From positions 3,242,001 to 3,306,000 of the forward strand of contig NZ_LT906480.1 in the NCBI RefSeq assembly GCF_900186865.1: a DNA stretch of 64,000 nt, in the 5' to 3' direction. Source of the DNA: Stenotrophomonas maltophilia (GTDB lineage Bacteria > Pseudomonadota > Gammaproteobacteria > Xanthomonadales > Xanthomonadaceae). The number at the start of each line of letters is the position of its first letter. Position 1 is the stretch's first letter. Below, in pieces: positions 43,011 through 51,317 of this stretch. The translations under genes and the position numbers were made by a program. The notes below the pieces were generated by a model that worked only from the letters and a program-made list of their open reading frames with translations, had not been told where the DNA came from and did no database searches.

Positions 43011-43679
43011 TCAAGCCGCCTCGAAACGCGAGCGCACCTCGGCGGTCACCGCCGGCATCGGCAGGAAGCGCGGCTGCGCACGCACGCGCTGCAGCCAGGC
43101 GCGAACTTCCGGGAACGGCTCCAGGCTGATGCCGCCCTCGCCCGCCACATCGGTATAGGCAAACAGGGCGATATCGGCAATGCCGTATCCGCTGCCGGTG
43201 AACCACTGCGCTTCGCGCAGGTGCTGCTCCATCACCGCCAACGCAGTGGCGGCACGCTCGTGCAGGCGTGGCAGTTCGGCACGGCGTGGCGAGTCGGGCG
43301 CCGTCCAGCCCCGGATGAAGCGCGCTACCGCCACGCACGGCTCGTGCGTGTACTGCTCGAAGAACATCCAGCTCAACGCCTGCGCACGCTCCCAGCCATC
43401 GCTGGGCAGGTAGGGCGTGCCTTCTGCCAGCCAGAACAGGATCGCGTTGGACTCGGTCAGCACGCGGCCGTCGTCGCGGACGATCAGCGGCACCTTGGCA
43501 TTCGGGTTGAGCGCCAGGAATTCGGGCGTGTGGGTCTGGCCATGGGCACTGTCCACTTCCACCCAGCGGTAACGGCTGCCGAGCTGCTCAAGCAGCAGCC
43601 GGACCTTGTGGCAATTGCCCGAGACCGACATGCCATGCACCGTCAGCGGGACGCGCTCTTCCACCATTGCCTGCTCCAT
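43011..43679 (-). CDS. Glutathione S-transferase family protein
   Basis: A 222-residue cytosolic protein with an N-terminal thioredoxin-like GST domain (LTVHGMSVSGNCHKVRLLLEQLG, NPNAKVPLIV, LTESNAILFWLAEG) and an alpha-helical C-terminal domain with YGIADIALFAYTDVA. The start at 43679 is chosen because it gives a short N-terminal lead; ATGs at 43667 and 43631 are alternatives. The SNCH (Ser/Cys) region fits beta/theta-like bacterial classes. The substrate is unknown. It is located between SMAG repeats and the E1 fusion. Confidence 0.88.
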   Translation of the reverse strand: MEQAMVEERVPLTVHGMSVSGNCHKVRLLLEQLGSRYRWVEVDSAHGQTHTPEFLALNPNAKVPLIVRDDGRVLTESNAILFWLAEGTPYLPSDGWERAQALSWMFFEQYTHEPCVAVARFIRGWTAPDSPRRAELPRLHERAATALAVMEQHLREAQWFTGSGYGIADIALFAYTDVAGEGGISLEPFPEVRAWLQRVRAQPRFLPMPAVTAEVRSRFEAA

Positions 43680-43760
43680 CGGATCCGGCCGGCGGCCGGC
43701 TGCGTGCAGTCTGGCAAGTGCGCCAGGGAATGCCAAGCGCGGATGCAGCATGGCACCCCG

Positions 43761-43833
43761 GTAGTGCCTGCCGCTGGCCGGCATCCTCGATGCAGCTGGA
43801 TCCAAGCGATTGCCGGCCAGCGGCCGGCACTAC
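43761..43833. repeat. Facing pair of SMAG repeats
   Basis: GTAGTGCCTGCCGCTGGCCGGCA (from 43761) faces TGCCGGCCAGCGGCCGGCACTAC (to 43833) across about 27 bp. The gap between GST and the GNAT gene holds nothing else. Confidence 0.88.
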
Positions 43834-43843
43834 CGGGCCACGT

Positions 43844-44386
43844 TCAGCGTGCACGCTGCCGCCACTGTTCGCGCGACTGGCCCCAGATCTGCATCGGTTT
43901 GTCGTTGTACGGCGGCGGCAGTTCGCCCATCCGCAGCAACGTGCTGCCCAGCTTGCGCGCGACCGCCCGCGAGTTGTCGTTGTTCTCGGCGATGGTATGG
44001 ATCACCTCGTGCCAACCCAGCGTGTCGAAGGCCCAGTCGATCGCCGCGACCGCCGCTTCCGGCGCATAGCCCCGGCCCCAGCTGGCGCGGCGGATGCCCC
44101 AGCCGACCTCGGTACCCGGCCAGTCCTGCGGTTGCCAGGGGCCCATCCGCCCGATCCAGTCCCCGCTGGATTTTTCGATCACGCTGAACATCGAAAAGCC
44201 GAACAGCTGCCAGGCGCCAGCCAGGCTGCAGAAGCCGCGCCAGGCTACCGAAGGCGGCTGCACGCCACCGAGGGTGCGCATCGTTTCCTCGTCGGCGCAG
44301 AACGCCAGATAGGGTTCGTAGTCCTCGCGCAGCAGCGGACGCAGGATCAGGCGCTCGGTTTCCAGGCGCAGGTCGAAGATGCTCAT
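43844..44386 (-). CDS. GNAT acetyltransferase, RimJ/RimL-like
   Basis: A 180-residue acetyltransferase. The N-terminal LRLETERLILRPLLREDYEPY, the central EVGWGIRRASWGRGYAPEA (acetyl-CoA-binding loop) and ENNDNSRAVARKLG are typical of RimJ/RimL-type N-acetyltransferases that modify proteins or small molecules. Its start at 44386 is the first Met in front of the family's N-terminal strand. The target is unknown. Confidence 0.88.
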   Translation of the reverse strand: MSIFDLRLETERLILRPLLREDYEPYLAFCADEETMRTLGGVQPPSVAWRGFCSLAGAWQLFGFSMFSVIEKSSGDWIGRMGPWQPQDWPGTEVGWGIRRASWGRGYAPEAAVAAIDWAFDTLGWHEVIHTIAENNDNSRAVARKLGSTLLRMGELPPPYNDKPMQIWGQSREQWRQRAR

Positions 44387-44463
44387 GCCGACTCCATGTC
44401 GAAGGGGCCACCATGATGGTGGATTCCGCCTCCACACGGATGAATGCCCGCGCTCACAACGAA

Positions 44464-44486
44464 ACGGGCCGGCATGCGCCGGCCCG
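44464..44486. terminator. Hairpin after the glycine-zipper gene
   Basis: CGGGCCGGC / GCCGGCCCG with a short ATGC loop. It lies downstream of the minus-strand glycine-zipper gene but has almost no T-tract. Confidence 0.5.
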
Positions 44487-44509
44487 TCGGGTACAGCACG
44501 TATTCTGGA

Positions 44510-45352
44510 TTACTGGCGCGTGGCCGCAGTGGCGCCGGCAGCAGCGGTCTGCGTGACCAGCTGGCCATCGACCACCGGCAGGCGATCGCTGGCCGGCTTG
44601 TTGTCCATGCGCACAGTCTTCTCGGCGCCGTCGTAGCGGTAGGTCACGTTGTAGCCCTTCACCACGTCATTGGTGCCCATGGCGATGCGGTTGCCCGGCT
44701 TGCTGGCCATGCGCATGGTGCCGGTGGTGCCGTCCTCGTTGCGGTAGGTCACGTTGTAGCCGGTAACACGGCTCGACTCGGAGGTGGCGGTCTCGGTGTG
44801 GCACTGGCGCTCGGTGCGGTTGACCACGCGGCCACCCACATGGCGCTTGTCGATCTGGTTGCCGATGAAGCCACCGGCCACGGCACCGGCTGCGGTCGCG
44901 GCCTTCTTGCCGTTGCCACCGCCGACCTGGTTGCCGAGCAGGCCGCCGACCACCGCGCCGACCACGGTGCCGCCGACGTTGCCGTCACGCTCCGGCAGGC
45001 GCTCCTGCACGGTCACGTCCTGGCAGACCTCGTGCGGGGTCTGGGTGGTGGAGGTCTCGCGCACGGGATCGGTGCCGATCACGGTGGCGTAGGCCTTCTG
45101 CTTCTCGGTGATCGGGTCGACCTTCAGCACGTCGGCGTATTCCAGCCCGCGCGGTGCAGACGGGTCGAGCTTGTCGCCACGCGCGCCATCGTCAACGGCA
45201 TTGCCGTCAACCAGCCGTGATTCACCGTTGGGGGTTCCGGCGCTGATGGAATCAGGCGACTTGTCGCCGCTCTTCATGAAGGCGGCGGTGGCGATGCCAC
45301 CGACCAGCAGCGCGCCCGCTGCGACCAGGACAGTTGTAGTTGTGCTTTTCAT
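44510..45352 (-). CDS. Glycine-zipper 2TM-domain envelope protein
   Basis: A 280-residue protein with an N-terminal membrane anchor (TTTTVLVAAGALLVGGIATAAF) and a glycine-zipper 2TM segment (VGGTVVGAVVGGLLGNQVGGGNGKKAATAAGAVAGGFIGNQ), as in Rick_17kDa/SlyB-like outer-membrane proteins. A tandem pair of about 35-residue repeats follows, each with GYNVTYR (NVTYRNEDGTTGTMRM and NVTYRYDGAEKTVRM). GGAGCAGG precedes the ATG at 45352. Envelope stability is the likely role. Confidence 0.85.
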   Translation of the reverse strand: MKSTTTTVLVAAGALLVGGIATAAFMKSGDKSPDSISAGTPNGESRLVDGNAVDDGARGDKLDPSAPRGLEYADVLKVDPITEKQKAYATVIGTDPVRETSTTQTPHEVCQDVTVQERLPERDGNVGGTVVGAVVGGLLGNQVGGGNGKKAATAAGAVAGGFIGNQIDKRHVGGRVVNRTERQCHTETATSESSRVTGYNVTYRNEDGTTGTMRMASKPGNRIAMGTNDVVKGYNVTYRYDGAEKTVRMDNKPASDRLPVVDGQLVTQTAAAGATAATRQ

Positions 45353-45515
45353 GACCTGCTCCTTGCGGACCATCCGCAACGTTCTCGGCCCAGATTGCAG
45401 CATGCACTGCCTGAACGGAATCTCCACATTTCCTGCTCATTCCTGTAACCCATTCAGCATCGGGAAATGCTGGGCCCGTGGTAGCGTTTGCATATTCCCC
45501 ACGAGGATCCACGCC

Positions 45516-45734
45516 ATGGCCAACCCGATGCTGCTGCCGGTACTGCAATGGGCCCGCCGGCTGCGCTACCCCACCCTGTTCAAGCTGACCGCCGGCCTGT
45601 TCGTGCTGACCCTGTTCATTCCCGACCCGATTCCGTTCGTCGACGAGCTGGTACTGGGCTTCGGCACCCTGCTGCTGGCCAACTGGAAGAGCCGCAATAC
45701 AGTCCCGGCCCCGCCGCCGCTGGAACAGCGTTGA
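45516..45734 (+). CDS. Small DUF6116-like membrane protein
   Basis: A 72-residue protein with a single strong hydrophobic segment (LFKLTAGLFVLTLFIPDPIPFVDELVLGFGTLLLANW) and a Pro-rich C-terminus. The family annotation DUF6116 is from memory of similar Xanthomonad proteins and is tentative. GAGGA lies 8 nt before the ATG. Its stop TGA overlaps the TTG start of the TatD gene, so the pair is coupled. Confidence 0.75.
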   Translation: MANPMLLPVLQWARRLRYPTLFKLTAGLFVLTLFIPDPIPFVDELVLGFGTLLLANWKSRNTVPAPPPLEQR

Positions 45735-46504
45735 TTCCGCTGGTCGACAGCCATTGCCATCTGGATGCCAGTGAATTCGATGCTGACCGCACGGCGGTGA
45801 TCGAGCGCGCGGGCGCCGCGGGCGTGCGCGAGCAGGTGGTACCGGCCGTCACGGCCGCCAGCTGGCCGAAGCTGCGCGAGGTCTGCCGGCAGGCACCGGG
45901 GCTGTACCCGGCCTACGGCCTGCATCCGATGTTCCTGGCCGAGCACCGGCCCGACCATCTGCCGCTGCTGCGCGAATGGATCGATCGCGAACGCCCGTGC
46001 GCGATCGGCGAATGCGGGCTGGACTTCTTCGTCGAGGGACTGGATGCAGAGGCGCAACTGGCGTACTTCATCGGCCAGCTGCAACTGGCCCGCGAGTTCG
46101 AGCTGCCGGTGATCGTGCATGCGCGACGCGCGGTGGATGCGGTCATTGCCGCGATCCGTCGCGTCGGCGGCCTGCGCGGCGTGGTGCACAGCTTTTCCGG
46201 CAGCCCGGAACAGGCCGCGCAACTGCATCGGCAAGGCTTCCTGCTCGGTCTCGGTGGTCCGCTGACCTACGAACGCGCGCAACGGCTGCAGCGCCTGGTG
46301 CGCGGGATGCCGCTGGAACAGCTGCTGCTGGAGACCGACGCGCCCGACCAGCCTGACGCCGGCATCCGCGGCCAGCGCAACGAACCAGCGCGACTGGCAG
46401 TCATCGCCCGCCACGTGGCCGCACTGCGCGGGATGGAGCTGGACGCGGTGGCCCAGGCCACGACGGAGAATGCGCGGCGCCTGTTCGCGCTGCCGGCAAT
46501 GTAA
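45731..46504 (+). CDS. TatD-family metal-dependent hydrolase
   Basis: A 257-residue TIM-barrel DNase-type hydrolase. Metal ligands are visible: DSHCHLD at the N-terminus, ECGLDFF, PVIVHARRA, HSFSG and ETDAPDQPD. The start is TTG (45731), because no ATG or GTG is present upstream in frame before the stop of the previous gene; TTGA overlaps that stop. TatD-like enzymes act in DNA quality control or repair. The E. coli homologues are TatD, YcfH and YjjV. Confidence 0.92.
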   Translation: MIPLVDSHCHLDASEFDADRTAVIERAGAAGVREQVVPAVTAASWPKLREVCRQAPGLYPAYGLHPMFLAEHRPDHLPLLREWIDRERPCAIGECGLDFFVEGLDAEAQLAYFIGQLQLAREFELPVIVHARRAVDAVIAAIRRVGGLRGVVHSFSGSPEQAAQLHRQGFLLGLGGPLTYERAQRLQRLVRGMPLEQLLLETDAPDQPDAGIRGQRNEPARLAVIARHVAALRGMELDAVAQATTENARRLFALPAM

Positions 46505-46510
46505 CGGGCA

Positions 46511-46532
46511 GGTGCCGGCCGCTGGCCGGCAC
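46511..46532 (+). repeat. SMAG-like hairpin
   Basis: GGTGCCGGCCGCTGGCCGGCAC forms a GC-rich stem between the convergent TatD and tcdA genes. It lacks the GTAG terminus. Confidence 0.75.
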
Positions 46533-46538
46533 GATCCA

Positions 46539-47363
46539 TCACACCTCGCTGGACTCGACCACTTCGGCCTTCACCTTCTTCGGCTCCAGCAGCATTTCAA
46601 GCGCCTTGCCGACCGCCGCGAAGGCGAAGGCACCGGTGATGTGGGTTGCCGCACCGAGGCCTGCGCCACAGTCCAGTTTCAATGCAGCATCCGCACCGAG
46701 GTTCGGGCGGATGCCGCAGACGCTGCCATCGGCCTGCGGATACTTCACGTTTTCCAGCGAGTACACCGCCGGTACGCCAAAATAGCGCTTGGCATTCTTC
46801 GGGAAATTGAACTCGCTCCGCAGCTTCTTGCGGATCAGCGCCAGCATGGCGTCATGCTCGGTGCGCGAGACATCGCGGATGCGCACCAGGGTCGGATCGG
46901 TGCGACCACCGGCAGCCCCCACGGTCAGCAGCGGCAGCTTGCGGCGACGGCACCAGGCGATCGTCTCGACCTTCACCCGGAAGCTGTCGCAGGCATCGAT
47001 CACCAGGTCGAAGCCATGGTCCAGCAACTCGGCCATGTTCGACACGGTCAGGAATGCCTGCACGGCATCGACCTCGATGTCCGGGTTGATCGCACGGCAG
47101 CGCTCGGCCATCGCCTCGGCCTTGTTGCGGCCGTAGTTGCCTTCCATCGCCGGCAGCTGCCGGTTGGTGTTGGACACGCAGATGTCATCGGCGTCGATCA
47201 GGGTCAGGTGGCCGACCGCCGAACGCGCCAGCGCTTCCACCACCCACGAGCCGACCCCGCCCATGCCCACCACCGCCACGCGGCTGCCCTGCAGGCGCTC
47301 GAGCGCACCTACGCCATACAGCCGTTCGATGCCGGCGAAGCGTTGTTTGACCTGTTCGTTCAT
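46539..47363 (-). CDS. tcdA: tRNA threonylcarbamoyladenosine dehydratase
   Basis: A 274-residue E1-like enzyme that uses ATP to cyclise t6A37 into ct6A in tRNA. The ATP-binding motif VVGMGGVGSWVVEALAR, NTNRQLPAMEGNYGRNKAE and the VGAAGGRTDPT loop match TcdA (CsdL, YgdL). The family usually works with the sulfur carrier CsdE/CsdA, not found here. Length is near the family norm (about 268). Confidence 0.93.
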   Translation of the reverse strand: MNEQVKQRFAGIERLYGVGALERLQGSRVAVVGMGGVGSWVVEALARSAVGHLTLIDADDICVSNTNRQLPAMEGNYGRNKAEAMAERCRAINPDIEVDAVQAFLTVSNMAELLDHGFDLVIDACDSFRVKVETIAWCRRRKLPLLTVGAAGGRTDPTLVRIRDVSRTEHDAMLALIRKKLRSEFNFPKNAKRYFGVPAVYSLENVKYPQADGSVCGIRPNLGADAALKLDCGAGLGAATHITGAFAFAAVGKALEMLLEPKKVKAEVVESSEV

Positions 47364-47443
47364 GCGGCTATTTTAACGTGCAGGCGCCAGCGCCTACAGC
47401 GCGCCGGCATCGAACCCACCGTTGCACGCCAGGAGAGCCCGCC

Positions 47444-47878
47444 ATGAACGCCAGCCCGCCCCGCCGCCCGTCCACTGCCCAGCGGTACCTGTTCGTGCTG
47501 TGCCTGGGCCTGCTGATCGGCCTGGTCGCCACGGTCATGGTCGGCCGCGCCCTGCAGGCCCGCCGCGACCCGTTCCCGGACAGCCTGATGCAGGTGATGC
47601 AGCGGCAAGCGCAGCTGCTGCAGCAGGCCCAGCAGCAGAACCGCTGCAGCCTGGCCGACAGCGTGCCGCGGCTGCAGGCGCTGCGCCTTCTGTCCAACGA
47701 CCTCGACCTGGCCTTTCCCGGGCTGAAGGACAACGGCCGGTTCCAGCAGCACGTCAGCCAGCTGCGCGGCAACCTCAACGCCGCATTGGCGGCTCCGCCC
47801 AGTGACTGCACCGCCCTGGCCAAGGTCGTGGAAACCGTGCAGGCCGACTGCCGCGCCTGCCACCAGGACTTCCGCTGA
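47444..47878 (+). CDS. Membrane-anchored cytochrome c'-like protein
   Basis: A 144-residue protein with an N-terminal membrane segment (YLFVLCLGLLIGLVATVMV) and a mostly helical domain that ends in CRACHQDFR. The CxxCH pattern at the extreme C-terminus, with the following DFR, is the placement typical of cytochrome c' (a four-helix bundle with a C-terminal heme). An earlier Cys pair (Cys in RCSLAD and SDCTAL) may form a disulfide. It likely binds heme c in the periplasm while anchored in the membrane. Cytochromes c' bind NO. This call is from motif position only. Confidence 0.65.
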   Translation: MNASPPRRPSTAQRYLFVLCLGLLIGLVATVMVGRALQARRDPFPDSLMQVMQRQAQLLQQAQQQNRCSLADSVPRLQALRLLSNDLDLAFPGLKDNGRFQQHVSQLRGNLNAALAAPPSDCTALAKVVETVQADCRACHQDFR

Positions 47879-48014
47879 CGCGCATTCATCCTGTAGCCGG
47901 GCAAGGCACGCCTGGTTGGCACCTTGTTCACGTTCGAAAGGAGAGGATTCGTCCACCCTGCTGCATGACGCAGTACCACCCAACACACCCGCCTTCACGG
48001 CCAGGAGACGCTCC

Positions 48015-48509
48015 ATGAAGATCCAGCTCATTGCCGCCAGCGCCATCGCTACCCTCGCCCTGGCTGGCTGTGCCACCTCGCCCGGCTACGGTGGCGGTGG
48101 TTACAACAACGGCTACAACAATGGTGGCTACGGCAACAACGGCGGTTACAACCAGGGCCGTTGCGCTGACTGTGGCATCGTCACCCGCATCAACACCGTG
48201 CCGTCGGGCCGCACCGCGCCCAGCGCGACCGGCGCCATCCTCGGCGGCATCGTCGGTGCCGTGGCCGGCCATGAGATCTCCGATCACACCGGTGGCAGCC
48301 GTGGCAACAAGAACATCGCTGCGGCCGCAGGCGCGGTCGGTGGCGCGCTGGCCGGCAACCAGATCCAGAAGAACGTGACCAGTGATACCTACGACATCAG
48401 CGTGCGCATGGACGATGGCCGCACCATCGTGGTCAACCAGCGCGACCTCGGCGGCATCCGCGAAAACACCTACGTGCGCGTGGTCAACGGCAAGGTCATC
48501 CTGCGCTGA
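48015..48509 (+). CDS. Glycine-zipper 2TM outer-membrane lipoprotein
   Basis: A 164-residue protein with a lipoprotein signal (IQLIAASAIATLALAGCAT, lipobox LAGC), a Gly/Asn/Tyr-rich segment (GYNNGYNNGGYGNNGGYN), a Cys pair (RCADCGIVTRINTVPSG) and a 2TM glycine zipper (GAILGGIVGAVAGHEISDH ... AAAAGAVGGALAGNQIQ). The C-terminal domain ends in NGKVILR. This is the SlyB/Pcp type, linked to envelope integrity. AGGAGA precedes the ATG. Confidence 0.9.
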   Translation: MKIQLIAASAIATLALAGCATSPGYGGGGYNNGYNNGGYGNNGGYNQGRCADCGIVTRINTVPSGRTAPSATGAILGGIVGAVAGHEISDHTGGSRGNKNIAAAAGAVGGALAGNQIQKNVTSDTYDISVRMDDGRTIVVNQRDLGGIRENTYVRVVNGKVILR

Positions 48510-48532
48510 CCTGCGCCGGGCCGGCGGCAAAG

Positions 48533-48561
48533 AAAAAGGCCCGCTTGCGCGGGCCTTTTTC
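48533..48561 (+). terminator. Terminator between glycine-zipper gene and csp gene
   Basis: AAAAAGGCCCGC / GCGGGCCTTTTT, 12-bp stem with TTGC loop. Bidirectional type, shared by the convergent csp gene. Confidence 0.9.
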
Positions 48562-48582
48562 ATGTGACGGCTTGCAGCGCGA

Positions 48583-48792
48583 TCAGGTCGGCTGCACGGC
48601 GTCGGCCTGCAGGCCCTTCTGGCCCTGCACGACGGTGAAGGTGACCTTCTGGCCTTCCTTCAGGCTCTTGAAGCCCTGGGTCTGGATGGCACGGAAGTGC
48701 ACGAACACGTCTTCGCCGTTTTCACGGCTGATGAAGCCGAAGCCCTTTGCATCGTTGAACCACTTGACGGTACCGGTCTCGCGATCAGACAT
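48583..48792 (-). CDS. Cold-shock-domain protein
   Basis: A 69-residue single OB-fold protein. RNP1 ([10 protein letters not shown]) and RNP2 (DVFVHFRAI) are intact, so it binds single-stranded RNA/DNA as an RNA chaperone. AGGGAG lies 9 nt before the ATG. There is a 230-bp gene-free upstream region, consistent with the long 5' leaders of CspA mRNAs, but a cold-inducible structure was not established. It resembles constitutive CspD/CspE-type proteins as well. Confidence 0.93.
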   Translation of the reverse strand: MSDRETGTVKWFNDAKGFGFISRENGEDVFVHFRAIQTQGFKSLKEGQKVTFTVVQGQKGLQADAVQPT

Positions 48793-49028
48793 CTCACTAA
48801 CTCCCTGGTGACTCTCTCTTGTTGTTGGAAACGCCTGGTGGGCGGCTGACAAGCAAGGGGGAAGCGAGGTGCATCGATGCAGCGGATCGGGAAGATCTTG
48901 CTTCATCAGGCCACGATCCACGGTGACCTTGCCAAGCTCAGCGACTGCAACTTAACCCGCCCAAAACGAAAAAGCAACTGGCAAAATCTTTCACTGTCAA
49001 CCCCAAAACGGCGACCATACGGGACAGC

Positions 49029-49514
49029 ATGGGACTCTCATTCATCTTATATCTGCTAGCGGTCATTTTTGTCCTTGTCGGCATCGCCGGAATCATCCTG
49101 CCAGCCCTGCCCGGCATCCCGCTGGTGTTCATCGGACTGCTGCTGGCGGCCTGGGCGGACGGCTTCACCCACGTCGGCTGGCCGACCCTGGTCGCGCTGG
49201 GCGTACTGACCGTCCTCTCGCTGCTGGTGGACGTGCTGGCCACGGTGGTGGGTGCGCAGCGGGTCGGTGCCAGCCGCAAGGCGCTGTGGGGTACGTTCGT
49301 CGGCAGCATCGTCGGCCTGTTCTTCATGCCGATCGGCCTCTTTGCAGGCCCCCTGATCGGCGCCCTGGCCGGCGAGTACTGGCACACCCGCGAACTGGCG
49401 CGCTCGACCAAGGTAGGCCTGGCCACCTGGCTCGGTATCCTGCTCGGCCTGGCGCTGAAACTGGCCGTGGTGATCGCGATGCTCGGCCTGTTCGCCTTCG
49501 CCTGGTTCCTGTAA
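49029..49514 (+). CDS. DUF456-family membrane protein
   Basis: A 161-residue integral membrane protein with four or five hydrophobic segments (LSFILYLLAVIFVLVGIAG, LPALPGIPLVFIGLLLAAW and others). The GASRKALWGTFVGSIVGLFFMPIG segment is typical of DUF456. No function is known. It is divergent from the csp gene and lies 119 bp before pldA, which has its own start region. Confidence 0.88.
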   Translation: MGLSFILYLLAVIFVLVGIAGIILPALPGIPLVFIGLLLAAWADGFTHVGWPTLVALGVLTVLSLLVDVLATVVGAQRVGASRKALWGTFVGSIVGLFFMPIGLFAGPLIGALAGEYWHTRELARSTKVGLATWLGILLGLALKLAVVIAMLGLFAFAWFL

Positions 49515-49633
49515 CCCGCACTGCCTTCACGCCGCGCGCACGCGGTGCCCGTGCATAAACCGTGGGGGCTGGCCGTGAACCGGTGCAGCCGCCACACTGT
49601 GCGATTCCCGTATTCACCTAAGGGCCTGCTGCA

Positions 49634-50788
49634 ATGACCCTGTCTCCGCTGCTTCCCCGTCTCGCGCCGCTGGCGCTGGCCCTGGCCAGTGCGCCGCTGG
49701 CCGCGCAGGAGTTCGCGCCCAGCGCCGAAGCCTCGCCGGCCGCGTGCGCGGCGATTACCACCGATGCTGCCCGCCTGGCCTGTTATGACCGCCAGTTCGG
49801 CCGTACCCCGCAGGCCACTGCCGAGGCCGACGCTGCGGCCGAGGCGGCCGCGCAGGCCCGTCGCGAAGAACGCCAGACTGCACGCGTGAGCCAGGGCGAA
49901 GAGAAGCTGCGCGAGCGGGTCAGCGATCTGTTCCGTCCAGCAGCCCCTGACAGCGCACTGGCCAATGCTGGCCGCGGTTCGCTGCTGGACAGCCGCTGGG
50001 AACTGGCCGAGGACTCCAAGCTGGGCCCGTTCCAGCTGCGCGCCTACAAGCCGGTGTACCTGCTGCCGGCGTTCTGGACCAGCGATCGCAACACCACGCC
50101 GCATTCGCCGAACCCGGCCAACACGGTCACCACGCCGCAGGTGCTGGACAGTGCCGAGCTGAAGTTCCAGATCAGTTTCAAGACCAAGATCGCCGAGAAC
50201 CTGTTCGGCGACAATGGCGACATATGGGCCGGCTACACCCAGAGCTCGCGCTGGCAGGCCTACAACGGCGAGGATTCGCGCCCGTTCCGCGAAACCAATT
50301 ACGAGCCGGAAGTGATGATGGTGTTCCGCAACGGCTACTCGATCGGTGGCTGGCGCGGGCGCATGACCGGCATCGCGCTGAACCACCAATCCAACGGCCG
50401 CGCCGACCCGCTTTCGCGCAGCTGGAACCGGGTGATGCTCAACATCGGCCTTGACCGCGAGAACTGGGCGCTGGTGCTGCGCCCCTGGTACCGCATTCCC
50501 GAGACCCGCAGCGACGACAACAATCCGGACATCGAGGATTACATGGGCCGCGGTGATGCGACCCTGACCTGGAACCGCAACGGCCACGAAGTCTCGCTGA
50601 TGGCGCGCCATTCGCTGCGCACCGGCAGCCGCTCGCACGGTGCCCTGCAGCTGGATTACGGCTTCCCGATCAGCAACCTGCTGCGCGGGCATGTGCAGGT
50701 GTTCGACGGTTACGGCGAAAGCCTGATCGACTACAACCACAAGGCCACCTACGTGGGCGTGGGCGTGTCGCTGCTGGAGTGGTTCTGA
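49634..50788 (+). CDS. pldA: Outer-membrane phospholipase A
   Basis: A 384-residue beta-barrel enzyme that hydrolyses phospholipids in the outer leaflet upon damage. Signal peptide: LPRLAPLALALASAPLAAQE. Catalytic His251 and Ser253 are in NHQSNG with Asn265 in SWNRV, matching His142, Ser144 and Asn156 of E. coli OmpLA. KPVYLLPAFW at the barrel start and WF at the end are typical. A charged Ala/Glu-rich region (about 55-100) precedes the barrel. Its stop overlaps the arsC start by TGATG. Confidence 0.95.
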   Translation: MTLSPLLPRLAPLALALASAPLAAQEFAPSAEASPAACAAITTDAARLACYDRQFGRTPQATAEADAAAEAAAQARREERQTARVSQGEEKLRERVSDLFRPAAPDSALANAGRGSLLDSRWELAEDSKLGPFQLRAYKPVYLLPAFWTSDRNTTPHSPNPANTVTTPQVLDSAELKFQISFKTKIAENLFGDNGDIWAGYTQSSRWQAYNGEDSRPFRETNYEPEVMMVFRNGYSIGGWRGRMTGIALNHQSNGRADPLSRSWNRVMLNIGLDRENWALVLRPWYRIPETRSDDNNPDIEDYMGRGDATLTWNRNGHEVSLMARHSLRTGSRSHGALQLDYGFPISNLLRGHVQVFDGYGESLIDYNHKATYVGVGVSLLEWF

Positions 50789-51129
50789 TGCCCGTGACGA
50801 TCTGGCACAACCCGGCCTGCAGCAACTCGCGCGGCGCATTGAAGCTGATACGTGATGCCGGCTTCGAGCCAGTGGTGATCGAGTATCTCGGCAATCCACC
50901 CGATGTGGCCACACTGCGCCAGGTGCTGGCCGAATCAGGATTGAGCGCACGTGATCTGGTGCGCAGCAAGGAAGCGCAGTTCGCCGAACTGGGCCTGGAA
51001 GGTGCGGACGAGGCCACGCTGCTGGCCGCGATGGCCGAACACCCGCGACTGATCAACCGCCCCGTGGTGCGCACGGACAAGGGCACACGCCTGTGCCGTC
51101 CACCGGAAACAGTGCTGGAGATCCTGTAA
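50788..51129 (+). CDS. arsC: ArsC/YfgD-family arsenate reductase
   Basis: A 113-residue protein of the thioredoxin-fold ArsC family. The catalytic Cys11 lies in NPACSNSRGAL and the C-terminal RPVVRTDKGTRLCRPPE matches the family's Arg-containing region. Members reduce arsenate using glutaredoxin; the YfgD subgroup has no proven substrate. It is coupled to pldA by TGATG overlap. No arsB or arsR is nearby, so an arsenic role is not certain. Confidence 0.9.
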   Translation: MPVTIWHNPACSNSRGALKLIRDAGFEPVVIEYLGNPPDVATLRQVLAESGLSARDLVRSKEAQFAELGLEGADEATLLAAMAEHPRLINRPVVRTDKGTRLCRPPETVLEIL

Positions 51130-51160
51130 CCCGCCTCGCCGCCGCGTAGCGGAGCGTGTT

Positions 51161-51274
51161 GGTAGAGTCGACTGTTGGTAGAGTCGACTGTTAGTCGACT
51201 TCCTCCTCACCCTTCATATGCCTCCGCGGAAAAGCCCGCACTGCGTGCGATAGTCGACTGACAGTCGACTCTAC
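51161..51274. repeat. SMAG-type cluster with 16-bp tandem duplication
   Basis: GGTAGAGTCGACTGTT is present twice in tandem (51161-51176 and 51177-51192), followed by AGTCGACT. An inverted copy, AGTCGACTGACAGTCGACTCTACC, ends at 51274. The stem AGTCGACT is self-complementary. No gene is present in 51130-51317. Confidence 0.8.
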
Positions 51275-51317
51275 CCCAGCGCCCTCTTCTACCCGGATGC
51301 CCTCCTCCCCGGCTGGC

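Noticed and set aside
50788..51129. Arsenic resistance operon
   Set aside because: Only arsC is present, coupled to pldA; no arsB, acr3 or arsR lies next to it, and the YfgD subgroup has no proven arsenic role.
51161..51274. CRISPR array from repeated TCGACT units
   Set aside because: The repeats are too short, palindromic, without regular spacers, and no cas genes are present.
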